A DNA stretch of 64,000 bases from Roseomonas indoligenes (GTDB lineage: Bacteria > Pseudomonadota > Alphaproteobacteria > Acetobacterales > Acetobacteraceae): positions 310,001 through 374,000 of the forward strand of contig NZ_JAGIZA010000003.1 of assembly GCF_017813365.1 (NCBI RefSeq). The letters are read 5' to 3'. Positions 1 to 9,474 of the stretch are shown here, piece by piece (the stretch's first letter is position 1; each line of letters begins with the position of its first letter). A program made the translations under genes and the position numbers. The notes under the pieces are model-generated. The model saw only the letters and a list, made by a program, of their open reading frames with translations, made no database searches and had not been told where the DNA came from.

Positions 1-2
1 GG

Positions 3-116
3 GGCAGCGCCCTTGCTTCGATGGGGAAGATGGCCCGCGACCTCCTTCGCGGCCATCGCGCGCCCGCCATCGCGGCGATCACGCACGTGAATGAGTTCCC
101 GAGAGCGGGGAGGTGA
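3..116 (+). CDS. possible 3' end of an upstream gene (partial)
   Basis: This reading frame is open from the left edge and stops with TGA at 114-116. It encodes about 37 residues rich in Ala, Arg and His. I do not recognise the family. It may be the tail of a gene on the same strand as the DUF3833 lipoprotein, but the fragment is too short to separate real coding sequence from the open frames common at 70% GC. Confidence 0.25.
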   Translation, partial: GSALASMGKMARDLLRGHRAPAIAAITHVNEFPRAGR

Positions 117-275
117 ACGGACCGCAGGAGAAGATCGTGACAGGCCCCCGCGCGACAGGCCTGGCCGGGACTCCCCCGCGCCCGCTCGCATTGTCCCTGG
201 CGGGTGCGGAATGGGCGGCGCTGTGGCCCCGGCGCCCCTGGGCAGGCGCGGAATCCTGCGGGATGGTCCGCCGCC

Positions 276-956
276 ATGACCGCCCGCCGCTCGCTCCTCC
301 TCGCCCTTCCCGCCCTCGGCGCGGCCGGAGCCCTCGCGGGTTGCGGCACCTCCCCGGAGACCTTCGAGGGCAAGGGCCCGCCCTTCCGCCCGGAGGAGTT
401 CTTCGCCGGCAAGATCAAGAGCTACGGCGTCTTCACCACGCGCCTCGGCGCCATCGAGCGCTGGTTCCGCGCGACGACCGTGGGGGCCTGGGACGGCACC
501 ACCCTGACCTTCGACGAGATCTTCCATTACGAGGACAGCTTCGAGGACCGACGCTTCTGGAAGCTGCGGCGCGACCCGGCCGATTCCGCCGCCTGGATCG
601 GCGAGGCGACGGACGTCACCGGGCCCGTGCGCGGCCGCGTGGCCGGCAACGCGTTCCACCTGGAGCACGAGCTGGACATGCTCACCCTCTCCGGCGACCG
701 GCGCCGGCTGGGCTTCGACCAGTGGTTCGTGCGGATGTCGGACGACATGGCCCTTTCGCGCGCCGCCGTGTCCTGGCACGGGATCCAGGTCGGCACCGCG
801 CAGGTGGCCTTCCAGCGCGTCAGCGTCGGCGTGACGGAAGGCTCCGTCTATGCCGGCGCGGCAGCGCGGGAAGAGCCGGTGCCGCCGCGCGGCGTGCCGA
901 CGGGAACCGGCGGGCGCGATCCCGGGCGGCTGATGAACGCCCCGCCCCGGCGCTGA
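276..956 (+). CDS. DUF3833-type lipoprotein
   Basis: A 226-residue protein with a type II signal peptide: basic N-terminus, hydrophobic stretch, and lipobox LAGC with the lipidated Cys at residue 23. The body has the DUF3833 pattern: an early F-x-G segment, G-x-W-D-G, a short L-T-F-D-E-x-F, an R-x-W-x-L strand, then G-x-x-x-G-N-A. The family is thought to be a beta-barrel-like envelope lipoprotein of unknown function. I chose the ATG at 276 because it places the signal peptide at the N-terminus; longer in-frame starts only add Arg/Pro-rich sequence. The proline- and arginine-rich tail (last 35 residues) is probably disordered. Confidence 0.8.
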   Translation: MTARRSLLLALPALGAAGALAGCGTSPETFEGKGPPFRPEEFFAGKIKSYGVFTTRLGAIERWFRATTVGAWDGTTLTFDEIFHYEDSFEDRRFWKLRRDPADSAAWIGEATDVTGPVRGRVAGNAFHLEHELDMLTLSGDRRRLGFDQWFVRMSDDMALSRAAVSWHGIQVGTAQVAFQRVSVGVTEGSVYAGAAAREEPVPPRGVPTGTGGRDPGRLMNAPPRR

Positions 957-1041
957 CCCCGATCCATCCGGACCCAGCCCCGACCGAAGGGCTACGGCCC
1001 CACCCGCGACAAGCCCCGGCGGCTGTGGCAGGGTGCCGCCC

Positions 1042-1563
1042 ATGCGTCAGTTGCTGCTGCTGCGTCACGCCAAGTCGGCCTGGGATGACCCCGCCCTCTC
1101 GGACCATGCCCGTCCCCTGAACGCCCGCGGCCGTCGCGCCGCGGCGGCCATGGCGGGCGCCATGCGCTCCCTCGGGCTTCGGCCGGAGCTGGTGCTCGTT
1201 TCCTCCTCCCGCCGAACACTGCAGACGCTGGAGGGGCTGGGGACGCTGGACGGCCCGCCCAGGGTGGAACCGACCGACGATCTCTACCTCGCCCCTTGGA
1301 CCCGGCTGCTGGACGCCCTGCGAGAGGTGCCGGAGGAGGTGCGGAGCGTGATGCTGATCGCGCACAACCCCGGCCTGCACGACCTGGCGCTGAACCTCGC
1401 CGCACCGGATTCGGGGACCCCCGGACAGGCGCTGGCTGAGGCCTATCCCACGGCTTCCCTTGCGGAATTCGCCGTGGCGGAGCCCTGGGCCGCACTCGGC
1501 CCGCTTGGCGCGAGGCTCGTCCGGTTCCTGCAACCGAAAGATCTGCCGGAGATGGCGGGGTAG
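1042..1563 (+). CDS. SixA-type histidine phosphatase family protein
   Basis: A 173-residue member of the histidine phosphatase (phosphoglycerate-mutase-like) superfamily. The N-terminal RHAKS motif carries the catalytic His9 and the second conserved His is in IAHNPG (His108). Length and the RHAKS form match the SixA branch, which removes phosphate from histidine phosphotransfer domains in enterobacteria; the substrate here is unknown. The ATG at 1042 gives the usual MRQLLLLRH start. A GTG at 1033 in the same frame would add three residues. It lies 85 nt after the DUF3833 gene on the same strand. Confidence 0.85.
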   Translation: MRQLLLLRHAKSAWDDPALSDHARPLNARGRRAAAAMAGAMRSLGLRPELVLVSSSRRTLQTLEGLGTLDGPPRVEPTDDLYLAPWTRLLDALREVPEEVRSVMLIAHNPGLHDLALNLAAPDSGTPGQALAEAYPTASLAEFAVAEPWAALGPLGARLVRFLQPKDLPEMAG

Positions 1564-1600
1564 CACCCCGCCAGCGATACCGGGCCGCACGGGGCGGCTT

Positions 1601-2212
1601 GTGCCGGGGCACCCGGCCTTGCTAGGCAGGCTTGCAGTGCTTCCTCGTCGCCGCATCTTCCGCCCTGCCCCCTCCCCCCGCGCCTGGCGCGGGCCGTTGC
1701 TGCTGCTCGGCCTCGCGGCCGGCACGGCGACCCTGATAGGGCTGGGCGGTCCCACCCAGCTCTTCGGCAACTCCCCGCGTGAGCAGGACTGGGCCGCCGG
1801 GCCCGCCGAAGTGCGGGTGGTGGATGGCGAGACCTTGCGCCTGGCCGATCGCATCGTGCGGCTGCGCGGGCTCGACGCCCCAGCCCGCGGCCAGGCCTGC
1901 CGCGATTCCGCCGGGCGGGAATTCGACTGCGGCGCCGGATCGGCCGAGGCCCTCTCCCGCCTGCTGGGCGGGCGCGGCGTGGCCTGCCGCGTTCGCGGGC
2001 GGGACCGCTTCGGGCGGGGGCTCGGCCAGTGCTCCACCCTGGCGGGCACAGATGCGGCGGGCATGGAACTGAACGGCGCCCTTGTCTCCGCCGGCTGGGC
2101 CCTGGCGGAGGACGAGGGGCTGGCCGGGATGGAAGGCGCAGCCCGGGCCGCCGGGCGCGGCCTCTGGGCCGCCGGCGCCCGCGCGCCCGAGGGCTGGGCC
2201 GGGCGCCACTAA
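1601..2212 (+). CDS. exported or membrane-anchored thermonuclease-like protein (SNase fold)
   Basis: An N-terminal hydrophobic segment (about residues 31-46) is followed by a compact staphylococcal-nuclease-like domain: VVDGETLRL, then [10 protein letters not shown], a Cys-containing D-C-G loop, a strand with [11 protein letters not shown], and the alpha-helical end ALVSAGWAL. The classical thermonuclease Asp/Arg/Glu set is only partly recognisable (R-L-R-G-L-D-A-P stands in for R-x-x-G-I-D-x-P), so nuclease activity is uncertain. No ATG fits. GTG at 1601 is preferred, with TTG 1619 and GTG 1637 as alternatives. It follows the phosphatase by 37 nt. Confidence 0.7.
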   Translation: MPGHPALLGRLAVLPRRRIFRPAPSPRAWRGPLLLLGLAAGTATLIGLGGPTQLFGNSPREQDWAAGPAEVRVVDGETLRLADRIVRLRGLDAPARGQACRDSAGREFDCGAGSAEALSRLLGGRGVACRVRGRDRFGRGLGQCSTLAGTDAAGMELNGALVSAGWALAEDEGLAGMEGAARAAGRGLWAAGARAPEGWAGRH

Positions 2213-2481
2213 GGCGCCTCCGGCGACCCATATTTACATCGCTTTTCCTGGTCCGACCTGGTCCATTCCTGAAGTTATTCCCCCATGCGCGCTCCGCCCG
2301 GCGGCGGCGCGCCCCGGTGGATGGACAAGGGCGCGGACCGGCCTATCTTGCGCCGCATCATCCCCCAAGGTTTGGCCCTGGGGATGGGACCGGCCGGCGC
2401 GACTGCAGCACACGCGGCTGCAGCACCGGGCGGCCCGGCTTCCACCATACGGCCGGCCCCACCGGCTGCGAGGACCAGCGC

Positions 2482-3792
2482 ATGAGCGAACCGACCACCT
2501 CGGGTTCCGTCACGATCACGCTCGACGGAACCAACAAGTCCTCCAGCGCGCCGCTTGTGCAAGCGAGCGTCGGCCCGGCCGTGGCGGACATCCGCAAGCT
2601 CTACGCCGACCTCGGGGTCTTCACCTTCGACCCGGGCTTCGGCATGACCGCGGCCTGCGAGAGCAAGATCACCTACATCGACGGCGACCAGGGCATCCTG
2701 CTGTATCGCGGCTACCCGATCGAGCAGCTGGCCGAGCGGTCCGACTTCGTGGAGGTCTGCCACCTCCTCCTCCACGGCGAGTTGCCGACGGGGCCGGAAC
2801 TCAAGGAGTTCCAGCACAACATCACCACGCACACGATGGTGCATGAGCAGATCCGCCATTTCTTCCAGGGCTTCCGGCGCGACGCGCACCCGATGGCGAT
2901 CCTCTGCGGCGTGGTCGGCGCGCTCTCGGCCTTCTACCACGACAGCCTGGACATCAATGACCCGCGCCAGCGGGAAGTCGCGGCGTTCCGCCTGATCGCG
3001 AAGATCCCGACCATCGCTGCCATGGCCTACAAGTACTCGATCGGCCAGCCCTTCGTGTACCCGCGCAACGACCTCAGCTACGCCGAGAACTTCCTTTACA
3101 TGCTGAACGCCGTGCCGGCGGAGGAGTACAAGGTGAACCCGATCCTGGCCCGCGCCATGGACCGGATCCTCGTGCTGCACGCCGACCACGAGCAGAACGC
3201 CTCCACCTCCACCGTGCGTCTGGCCGGCTCCACCGGCGCCAACCCATACGCCTGCATCGCGGCCGGCATCGCGGCGCTCTGGGGCCCCGCCCATGGCGGC
3301 GCGAATGAGGCGGTGCTGAAGATGCTGGGTGAGATCGGCAGCCCGGAGAACATCCCGGACTTCATCAGCAAGGTGAAGGACAAGAACAGCCACGTGAAGC
3401 TCATGGGCTTCGGGCACCGGGTCTACAAGAACTTCGACCCGCGCGCGAAGATCATGAAGGAAACCTGCCACGAAGTGCTCGCGGAGCTCGGCATCAAGGA
3501 CGAGCCGCTGCTCGACATGGCGATGGAGATGGAGCGGATCGCGCTGAGCGACGACTACTTCGTTTCCCGCAAGCTTTATCCGAACGTGGACTTCTATTCC
3601 GGCATCATCCTGAAGGCGATGGGCATCCCCACCCACATGTTCACGGTGCTCTTCGCAGTGGCGCGCACCGTGGGCTGGGTGAGCCAGTGGAAGGAGATGA
3701 TCGAGGACCCGGCGCAGCGCATCGGCCGCCCGCGGCAGGTCTACACGGGCGCAACGACCCGTGACTACAAGGACGTGGCCGCTCGGGGCTGA
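2482..3792 (+). CDS. gltA: citrate synthase (type II, Gram-negative)
   Basis: Condenses acetyl-CoA and oxaloacetate to citrate, the entry step of the TCA cycle. The 436-residue length and N-terminal beta-rich domain match the hexameric, NADH-sensitive type of Gram-negative bacteria. Catalytic residues are visible: His271 in GPAHGG, His312 in GFGHRVYK and Asp370 in YPNVDFYSG. The open frame extends far upstream, but the ATG at 2482 begins a normal N-terminus. The 269-nt upstream region carries a direct repeat CTGCAGCAC and probably the promoter. A strong intrinsic terminator follows, so gltA is probably monocistronic. Confidence 0.97.
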   Translation: MSEPTTSGSVTITLDGTNKSSSAPLVQASVGPAVADIRKLYADLGVFTFDPGFGMTAACESKITYIDGDQGILLYRGYPIEQLAERSDFVEVCHLLLHGELPTGPELKEFQHNITTHTMVHEQIRHFFQGFRRDAHPMAILCGVVGALSAFYHDSLDINDPRQREVAAFRLIAKIPTIAAMAYKYSIGQPFVYPRNDLSYAENFLYMLNAVPAEEYKVNPILARAMDRILVLHADHEQNASTSTVRLAGSTGANPYACIAAGIAALWGPAHGGANEAVLKMLGEIGSPENIPDFISKVKDKNSHVKLMGFGHRVYKNFDPRAKIMKETCHEVLAELGIKDEPLLDMAMEMERIALSDDYFVSRKLYPNVDFYSGIILKAMGIPTHMFTVLFAVARTVGWVSQWKEMIEDPAQRIGRPRQVYTGATTRDYKDVAARG

Positions 3793-3850
3793 GCCCCCGT
3801 CCCCGGCCGAGGACTCCGCCAAACACCGGGGCTCTGGCCCGCTTCCTGGA

Positions 3851-3885
3851 AGACCCGCCTCGCGAGAGGCGGGTCTTTTCTTTTC
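3851..3885 (+). terminator. rho-independent terminator of gltA
   Basis: A perfect 10-bp stem (AGACCCGCCT at 3851-3860 with AGGCGGGTCT at 3867-3876), a six-base loop, then TTTTCTTTT. It lies 58 nt after the gltA stop codon. Confidence 0.93.
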
Positions 3886-4113
3886 AGTGCCGCTCTATTC
3901 GCACGCGGGCTCAAAGAACTCATGCAGCATGATGAAGATATATCGAAAGTAGCCCAAGTGAACCGGACGATCGCAAATTAAGCTGCCAGTCAACTGGGTT
4001 AACTTAATTCACCCCTGGTTGAGGAGTTAGGCATCATTCCCGCTCTGTTCTCTTGATAACGAGAGCGTGAAAGCTTTCTCCACGCGAAGTTGTAGACCTG
4101 AGGGTAACCACCC
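3886..4113. other. AT-richer intergenic stretch after gltA
   Basis: About 230 nt of clearly lower GC than its surroundings, with GTTAACTTAA near 4000. No convincing ORF is present. It probably holds the promoter of the downstream gene; GAGGGTAA at 4100-4107 sits at ribosome-binding distance from the GTG at 4114. Confidence 0.5.
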
Positions 4114-4776
4114 GTGATCACTGCAGATCGCACGCGGCCCAGCTTCGCCCCATCGGCCGATGAACTGGTCCGACGCAGCCTGCGTCAGTGGCCGCAGAAG
4201 CCCCCTGGCACCCCCAGCAACTTGAAGCAGCCGGGAACTTGGCTGCGGGCCCGGCCAGGGGAGGCGCGCACGGCCAACCAGCCCTTCCTGAAGCTGCCCG
4301 GCACGAACCGCCTGCGGACGTTGCCTGACGGGCTGTGGCTGCATTTCTCGCCGGATCCCTCGGACCCCTACGCGGACATCCTGTGCATTGAGGCCTGCTC
4401 CAGCCTCCAGAACCTGCTGGACAAGCGCTCGCGCTTCGCTCCCTCCACCACGTCTCTACTGGCCGTGTGCCCGGTCCCCTGGCTCCTGAACCCTTGCCAG
4501 CCGAACGACCCGACGCCGCGCTGGCGCCTGATCCGGCTGCTGCGAACCGAGCCGGTGGATTCGCTGGTGCTGCCGGTGCGCGACGTGCGCGTGCTCTACG
4601 GCCTGAAGTCACGGCAGTACGAGGGTTTCGCCCGAACGCAAATGCCGCAGGCGCACGAGTACTTCTGCCCGATGGAGGCACTGACGGCAGAGAAGGGGGA
4701 TGAAAACCCGGCGATGCGCGCGCTGCTGGCGAGAGCCAGCGCGGCGGCGAACTTCATGCACCTTCCAGGGTCATAA
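4114..4776 (+). CDS. hypothetical protein, unrecognised
   Basis: A 220-residue soluble protein with no signal peptide or membrane segment. The start is GTG, preceded by a GAGGG ribosome-binding site. The mixed composition (several Cys and Trp, segments such as SSLQNLLDKRSRFAPSTTSL and PVPWLLNPCQPNDPTPRW) and sensible third-position bias suggest a real, folded protein rather than a random frame. I do not recognise a family. It stands alone between gltA and the tRNA-Arg pair. Confidence 0.6.
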   Translation: MITADRTRPSFAPSADELVRRSLRQWPQKPPGTPSNLKQPGTWLRARPGEARTANQPFLKLPGTNRLRTLPDGLWLHFSPDPSDPYADILCIEACSSLQNLLDKRSRFAPSTTSLLAVCPVPWLLNPCQPNDPTPRWRLIRLLRTEPVDSLVLPVRDVRVLYGLKSRQYEGFARTQMPQAHEYFCPMEALTAEKGDENPAMRALLARASAAANFMHLPGS

Positions 4777-4812
4777 TGGCGCAGCGGTCCAGCGATGTGC
4801 GGCGCGGGAAGA

Positions 4813-4889
4813 TGGCGCGCCCGAAGAGATTCGAACTCCTGACCCCCAGATTCGTAGTCTGGTGCTCTATCCAGCTGAGCTACGGGCGC
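4813..4889 (-). tRNA. tRNA-Arg (ACG), copy 1
   Basis: Read on the minus strand, this is a 77-nt cloverleaf. The acceptor stem GCGCCCG pairs with CGGGCGC, the discriminator is G and CCA is encoded. The anticodon stem is CCAGA/TCTGG with loop CTACGAA, giving anticodon ACG (wobble A normally edited to inosine, reading CGU/CGC/CGA). The T loop is GTTCGAATC. Confidence 0.96.
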
Positions 4890-4923
4890 ATCGCAACAAC
4901 AAAGAACGGCTAGGCGGCGGAGA

Positions 4924-5000
4924 TGGCGCGCCCGAAGAGATTCGAACTCCTGACCCCCAGATTCGTAGTCTGGTGCTCTATCCAGCTGAGCTACGGGCGC
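4924..5000 (-). tRNA. tRNA-Arg (ACG), copy 2
   Basis: Identical over 77 nt to the copy at 4813-4889, including the encoded CCA, with a 34-nt spacer between them. A tandem duplication. Reading frames across these genes on the plus strand are spurious. Confidence 0.96.
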
Positions 5001-5017
5001 TCTCCGTTCGGCGGGGG

Positions 5018-5045
5018 ATAGCGCCTGGGTGTCCCAGGCGCAACC
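5018..5045 (-). terminator. hairpin after leuB, probable terminator
   Basis: A perfect 9-bp inverted repeat (GCGCCTGGG at 5021-5029 with CCCAGGCGC at 5033-5041) and a 3-nt loop, directly after the leuB stop. There is no uridine run on the minus strand, so efficiency is uncertain. Confidence 0.45.
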
Positions 5046-5049
5046 CCTT

Positions 5050-6162
5050 TCACGCCGCGATCTTGTCGAGTTCGCGCACCACCGCCTCACCCATCACGCT
5101 GGTGCCGACGCGGGCCGCGCCGGGCACCATGATGTCCGCGGTACGCAGGCCGCCGGCCAGCACCTTCTCCACGGCTTTCTCGATCAGCTGGGCATCCTCA
5201 TCCATGCCGAAGGACCAGCGCAGTAGCATCGCGAAGGAGAGCATCTGCGCGCAGGGATTGGCGATGCCCTTGCCCGCGATGTCCGGCGCGGAGCCGTGGA
5301 TGGGCTCATAGAGGGCGTGGCGGCGGCCGCTCGCGTCAGGCGCCCCGAGCGTCGCCGAGGGCAGCATGCCAAGGCTGCCGGTGACGGCCGCGGCCAGGTC
5401 CGAGAGCACGTCGCCGAAGAGGTTGCTGGCGAGGATGACGTCGAACTGCTTCGGCCGGGAGGCGAGCTGCATGGCACAGTTGTCGGCGTACATGTGGGAG
5501 AGCTCGACATCCGCGAACTCCGCCTTGTGCACCGCCGTCACGATCTCCCGCCAGAACCGGCCGGACTGCATGACGTTCGCCTTCTCCACGCTCGTCAGCC
5601 GGTTGCTGCGCTTGCGCGCCAGCTCGAAGCCCACGCGCGCGACGCGCGTGATCTCCTCCTCCGTGTAGGACTCGGTGTCGAAGCCGCGGCGCATGCCGTT
5701 CGCCATCGTCTCGATCCCGCGGGGCTCGCCGAAATAGATCCCGCCCGTGCTCTCGCGCACGATCATCAGGTCGAGCCCGTCCACAAGGTCCGCCTTCAGC
5801 GAGGAGGCCTGCGCGAGAGGGGACCAGACGATCGCCGGGCGCAGGTTCGCGAAGAGGCCGAGATCCTTGCGCAGCCGCAGGATGCCAAGTTCCGGACGGT
5901 TCTCGAAAGGCAGGCTGTCCCATTTGGGGCCGCCCACGGAACCGAAGAGGATCGCATCCGCGCGCTGCGCCTTCTCCATCGTCGTGTCCGGGCAGGGATG
6001 CCCCTCCGCGTCGATGGCGGCACCTCCGACCAGGCCCTCCTCGATGTCGAAGGTCACGTGCCGGCGGCGGTCCAGCCAGTCCAGCACGCGGCGCACCTCG
6101 CGCATGACCTCGGGGCCGATGCCGTCACCCGGCAGCACCAGCAACTTCTTGTTCGCGGGCAT
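5050..6162 (-). CDS. leuB: 3-isopropylmalate dehydrogenase
   Basis: NAD-dependent oxidative decarboxylation of 3-isopropylmalate, third step of leucine biosynthesis. The 370-residue length is typical. Visible family signatures are [10 protein letters not shown] at the N-terminus, GSVGGPKWD, the [13 protein letters not shown] segment that distinguishes IPMDH, and the substrate motif [12 protein letters not shown]. The C-terminal motif [14 protein letters not shown] corresponds to the family's G-S-A-P-D-I-A-G signature. It is the last gene of leuC-leuD-leuB, 17 nt after leuD. Confidence 0.97.
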   Translation of the reverse strand: MPANKKLLVLPGDGIGPEVMREVRRVLDWLDRRRHVTFDIEEGLVGGAAIDAEGHPCPDTTMEKAQRADAILFGSVGGPKWDSLPFENRPELGILRLRKDLGLFANLRPAIVWSPLAQASSLKADLVDGLDLMIVRESTGGIYFGEPRGIETMANGMRRGFDTESYTEEEITRVARVGFELARKRSNRLTSVEKANVMQSGRFWREIVTAVHKAEFADVELSHMYADNCAMQLASRPKQFDVILASNLFGDVLSDLAAAVTGSLGMLPSATLGAPDASGRRHALYEPIHGSAPDIAGKGIANPCAQMLSFAMLLRWSFGMDEDAQLIEKAVEKVLAGGLRTADIMVPGAARVGTSVMGEAVVRELDKIAA

Positions 6163-6179
6163 GCGGACTTTCCTGAAGC

Positions 6180-6791
6180 TCAGCCGTAGAGCCAGGGCTG
6201 CGCGGCGCGCTGCCCGTTCTCGAAGTTCTCGATGGCGGAAGCGCGCTGCATCGTCTCGCCGATGTCGTCCAGGCCGTTCAGCAACCGATGCTTTCGGAGC
6301 GGATCGACCTCGAAGGGGATCTCCTCCCCGTTCGGGCGAATGACGATCTGGCGCGCGAGGTCGACGCTGATCCGGGCATTGGCGCCCATCTTCGCGTCCT
6401 CCATCAGCGTGTCGCAGATCTCGCGCGACAGCTTGATCGGCAGGATGCCGTTCTTGAAGCTGTTGTTGAAGAAGATATCGGCGAAGTCCGGCGCGATCAC
6501 GCAGCGGATGCCGAAATCCAGCAGCGCCCAGGGCGCGTGTTCACGCGAGGACCCGCAGCCGAAGTTCTCGTGCGCGATCAGGACCTCGGCATGGCGGTAG
6601 GGCTCCTGGTTCAGCACGAAGTCCGGCTTCTCGGAGCCGTCGTCGTTGAAGCGCATGTCGGCAAAGGCGGCGCGGCCCAGCCCCTTGCGCTCGATAGTCT
6701 TGAGGAAGCGCGCAGGGATGATCTTGTCCGTGTCCACGTTCGCCATGGGCAGCGGCGCGGCAACTCCGGTCAGCGTCGTGAATGCCCGCAT
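6180..6791 (-). CDS. leuD: 3-isopropylmalate dehydratase small subunit
   Basis: The swivelling small subunit of isopropylmalate isomerase, which acts with LeuC on 2-isopropylmalate. It is 203 residues. [13 protein letters not shown] near the N-terminus and [16 protein letters not shown] are the family hallmarks. The ATG at 6791 shares one base with the leuC stop (TGATG), so translation is probably coupled. A longer in-frame start upstream falls inside leuC and is rejected. Confidence 0.97.
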   Translation of the reverse strand: MRAFTTLTGVAAPLPMANVDTDKIIPARFLKTIERKGLGRAAFADMRFNDDGSEKPDFVLNQEPYRHAEVLIAHENFGCGSSREHAPWALLDFGIRCVIAPDFADIFFNNSFKNGILPIKLSREICDTLMEDAKMGANARISVDLARQIVIRPNGEEIPFEVDPLRKHRLLNGLDDIGETMQRASAIENFENGQRAAQPWLYG

Positions 6792-8206
6792 CAGACCAGC
6801 TCCCGGACGTCGGTCAGGTGCCCTGTGACAGCCGCCGCGGCCGCCATGGCGGGGGAGAGGAGGTGCGTGCGCCCGCCCTTGCCCTGCCGCCCCTCGAAGT
6901 TGCGGTTGGAGGTGGAGGCGCAGCGCTGTCCTGGCCCGATCCTGTCGGGGTTCATGCCCAGGCACATGGAGCACCCGGCCTCCCGCCACTCGAAGCCCGC
7001 TTCCTTCAGGATGACGTCCAGCCCCTCCTGCTCCGCCTGCTCCTTCACGAGGCCGGAGCCGGGGACCACCATCGCGCGCACGCCCGCGGCGACCTTGCGG
7101 CCGCGCACCACCTCGGCGGCGGCACGGATGTCCTCGATGCGGCCATTGGTGCAGGAGCCGACGAAGACGGCGTCCACCTTCAGCTCCTGCAGGCGCTGGC
7201 CGGGCGTCAGCCCCATGTAATCCACCATCCGCCGCAACTGGGCCCGACGCGCCTCGTCACCCGCCGCCTCAGGGTCCGGCACCGTGCCGGTGATCGGCAG
7301 CACGTCCTCGGGCGAGGTGCCCCAGGATACCATCGGCGCGATCGTGGAGGCGTCGAGGGTGACCTCCCGGTCAAAATGCGCGCCCTCGTCGGTCGGCAGC
7401 GTGCTCCACCAGGAGATCGCACGCTCCAGCGCCTCGCCCTTCGGTGCCATGGGGCGCGTGCGGACATATTCGAAGGTCGTCTCGTCAGGCGCGATCATGC
7501 CGGCGCGGGCACCGGCCTCGATCGACATGTTGCAGACGGTCATGCGGCCGGCCATGTCCAGCGCCCGGATCGCCTCGCCGGCATACTCGATCACGTGGCC
7601 GGTTCCGCCCGCCGTGCCGATCTTGCCGATGATCGCCAGCACGATGTCCTTCGCCGTGCAGCCGAAGGGCAGCACCCCGTTCACCGTGACGCGCATGTTC
7701 TTCGCGGGCTTCTGCAGCAGCGTCTGGGTGGCCAGCACGTGCTCCACCTCGGAAGTGCCGATGCCGAAGGCCAGCGCGCCCATGGCGCCGTGGGTGGAGG
7801 TGTGGCTGTCGCCGCACACGATCGTCATGCCCGGGAGCGAGATGCCCAGCTCAGGCCCGATGATGTGGACGATGCCCTGCCGCTTGTCATTCAGTGGGAT
7901 GTAGGTGACGCCGAAATCGACGACGTTCTTCTCCAGCGTCGCGACCTGCAGCGCGCTTTCCGGCTCCTGGATCCCGGTGAAGCGGGTCGCATCGGTCGGC
8001 ACGTTGTGATCGGTCACGGCGAAGGTGCCGTCCAGCCGGTGCACGGGGCGGCCGGCGGTGCGCAGGCCCTCGAAGGCCTGCGGGCTCGTCACCTCGTGCA
8101 CGAGGTGGCGGTCGATGTAGAGGAGGGCTGTCCCGTCGGGGGACGTCTCGACAACGTGGGCATCCCAGATCTTGTCGAACAAGGTGCGCGGCTTCGTGGC
8201 CGACAT
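6791..8206 (-). CDS. leuC: 3-isopropylmalate dehydratase large subunit
   Basis: The aconitase-family catalytic subunit of isopropylmalate isomerase, 471 residues. It has the [12 protein letters not shown] and FVGSCTNGR motifs, and the iron-sulfur cysteines (first in SCTN, last pair in the late motif CSMCLGMN). The start [19 protein letters not shown] is typical. It opens the leuCDB block, 65 nt after the rplS stop and just after a terminator hairpin. Confidence 0.97.
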   Translation of the reverse strand: MSATKPRTLFDKIWDAHVVETSPDGTALLYIDRHLVHEVTSPQAFEGLRTAGRPVHRLDGTFAVTDHNVPTDATRFTGIQEPESALQVATLEKNVVDFGVTYIPLNDKRQGIVHIIGPELGISLPGMTIVCGDSHTSTHGAMGALAFGIGTSEVEHVLATQTLLQKPAKNMRVTVNGVLPFGCTAKDIVLAIIGKIGTAGGTGHVIEYAGEAIRALDMAGRMTVCNMSIEAGARAGMIAPDETTFEYVRTRPMAPKGEALERAISWWSTLPTDEGAHFDREVTLDASTIAPMVSWGTSPEDVLPITGTVPDPEAAGDEARRAQLRRMVDYMGLTPGQRLQELKVDAVFVGSCTNGRIEDIRAAAEVVRGRKVAAGVRAMVVPGSGLVKEQAEQEGLDVILKEAGFEWREAGCSMCLGMNPDRIGPGQRCASTSNRNFEGRQGKGGRTHLLSPAMAAAAAVTGHLTDVRELV

Positions 8207-8234
8207 CGGTCTTCCCTCCTCACGCCATTTCGAG

Positions 8235-8266
8235 AAAGGCCCGCCGGATGATCCGGCGGGCCTTTC
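8235..8266 (-). terminator. terminator hairpin between rplS and leuC
   Basis: A perfect 15-base inverted repeat (8235-8249 with 8251-8265; core CCCGCCGGAT/ATCCGGCGGG) that starts 7 nt beyond the rplS stop. On the minus strand it is followed by CTTTCTC, a weak U-tract. It may separate rplS from leuC or only attenuate read-through. Confidence 0.75.
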
Positions 8267-8271
8267 CCGTC

Positions 8272-8709
8272 TTACGCCTGCTGATCGCCCGCAGCAGCCG
8301 GGGCCTCGGCTGCCGGAGCGGCCGCAGCACCGGCAGCGGCCTTGACGCGCGGGCTGGTGGCCTCCTGGATGCGGGCGGACTTACCCGTGCGGCCGCGCAG
8401 GTAGTACAGCTTCGCGCGGCGAACCTTGCCGCGGCGCACCACCTGGATCTCCGCCACGTTCGGGGAGTAGAGCGGGAACACGCGCTCCACGCCCTCGCCG
8501 TAGGAGAGCTTGCGGACGGTGAAGTTGCTGTTCAGCCCGCGGTTGGAACGGGCAATGCACACGCCCTCATAGGCCTGGGTGCGGATGCGCTCGCCTTCCT
8601 GCACCTTCACCATCACGCGCACCGTGTCGCCGGCGGCGAACTCGGGGGTGGCACGGGCGCCCGACAAGCGGGTCATCTGCTCGTGCTCGAACTGCTGCAG
8701 CAGGTTCAT
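8272..8709 (-). CDS. rplS: 50S ribosomal protein L19
   Basis: L19 lies at the 30S-50S interface. The 145 residues comprise the usual ~115-residue core ([48 protein letters not shown]) plus an Ala-rich tail of about 30 residues common in alphaproteobacteria. It is the last gene of the ffh-rpsP-rimM-trmD-rplS run, 24 nt after trmD. Confidence 0.97.
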   Translation of the reverse strand: MNLLQQFEHEQMTRLSGARATPEFAAGDTVRVMVKVQEGERIRTQAYEGVCIARSNRGLNSNFTVRKLSYGEGVERVFPLYSPNVAEIQVVRRGKVRRAKLYYLRGRTGKSARIQEATSPRVKAAAGAAAAPAAEAPAAAGDQQA

Positions 8710-8733
8710 CGTTAGGGTCCTTTCCAGTCTCGT

Positions 8734-9474
8734 TTAGGCGGGGCTTGCCGCCGGATGCAACGGCGCGCCCGCCGTGGATCCCGGGCGCCCCTGTTCAGTG
8801 AGGAGGTCTGGACGACGCTCGCGCGTCACCGCCTCGGATCGTTCCCGCCGCCAGCGCGCGACCTCCGCGTGGTGGCCGGAGAGGAGAACCTCCGGCACGC
8901 GCAGGCCGCGCCACTCGGCGGGGCGGGTGTAGTGGGGATATTCGAGCAGGTTGGAGCTGAAGCTCTCCTCCTCCGCGCTCTCGGCCGCCCCCATTACGCC
9001 GGGAATGAGGCGCACGCAGGCATCGAGGAGCACCATCGCCGCCAGCTCGCCGCCCGAGAGGACGTAGTCGCCGATGGAAACCTCGATCATCCCGCGCGCC
9101 TCGACCACGCGCTGGTCCACCCCCTCGTAGCGGCCGCAGAGGGCCACCACGCCGGGACCGGCGGCGAGCTGCCGCACCAGCGACTGGCGCAGCGGCACCC
9201 CGCGCGGGGTCAGGAACACCAGCGGCCGCGCATCGCCCTCCGGCACCGCCGCGGCAATGGCGGCATCCACCACGTCCGGGCGCAGCACCATGCCGGCGCC
9301 ACCCCCGAAAGGCGTGTCGTCCACCGTGCGGTGGCGGTCGGTGGCGGCGTCGCGAATGTCGCGCGCCTCCAGCGACCAAAGGCCGCGTTCCATCGCGCGC
9401 CCGGCCAGCGAAGTGCCGAGCGGGCCCGGGAACATGCCGGGGAAGAGGGTGAGGACGGTCGCGTTCCAGCTCAT
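8734..9474 (-). CDS. trmD: tRNA (guanine-N1)-methyltransferase
   Basis: Methylates G37 of tRNAs reading CNN/GG codons using S-adenosylmethionine. The 246-residue SPOUT-fold protein shows the trefoil-knot signatures [11 protein letters not shown] and [14 protein letters not shown], and the N-terminal [13 protein letters not shown]. Its ATG overlaps the rimM stop by 4 nt (ATGA), indicating coupling. Confidence 0.97.
   Translation of the reverse strand: MSWNATVLTLFPGMFPGPLGTSLAGRAMERGLWSLEARDIRDAATDRHRTVDDTPFGGGAGMVLRPDVVDAAIAAAVPEGDARPLVFLTPRGVPLRQSLVRQLAAGPGVVALCGRYEGVDQRVVEARGMIEVSIGDYVLSGGELAAMVLLDACVRLIPGVMGAAESAEEESFSSNLLEYPHYTRPAEWRGLRVPEVLLSGHHAEVARWRRERSEAVTRERRPDLLTEQGRPGSTAGAPLHPAASPA

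Noticed and set aside
2377-2406. Hairpin upstream of gltA (ATCCCC/GGGGAT) as a riboswitch
   Set aside because: A single short stem with no conserved riboswitch core. Such stems are common at this GC content.
4813-5000. Direct repeat of about 77 nt considered as a CRISPR or attachment-site pair
   Set aside because: Only two copies, and each folds as a complete tRNA with anticodon ACG.
4700-5311. Plus-strand ORF of 203 residues across the tRNA-Arg pair
   Set aside because: It reads through two tRNA genes on the opposite strand and repeats the same peptide twice for that reason. Not a protein-coding gene.
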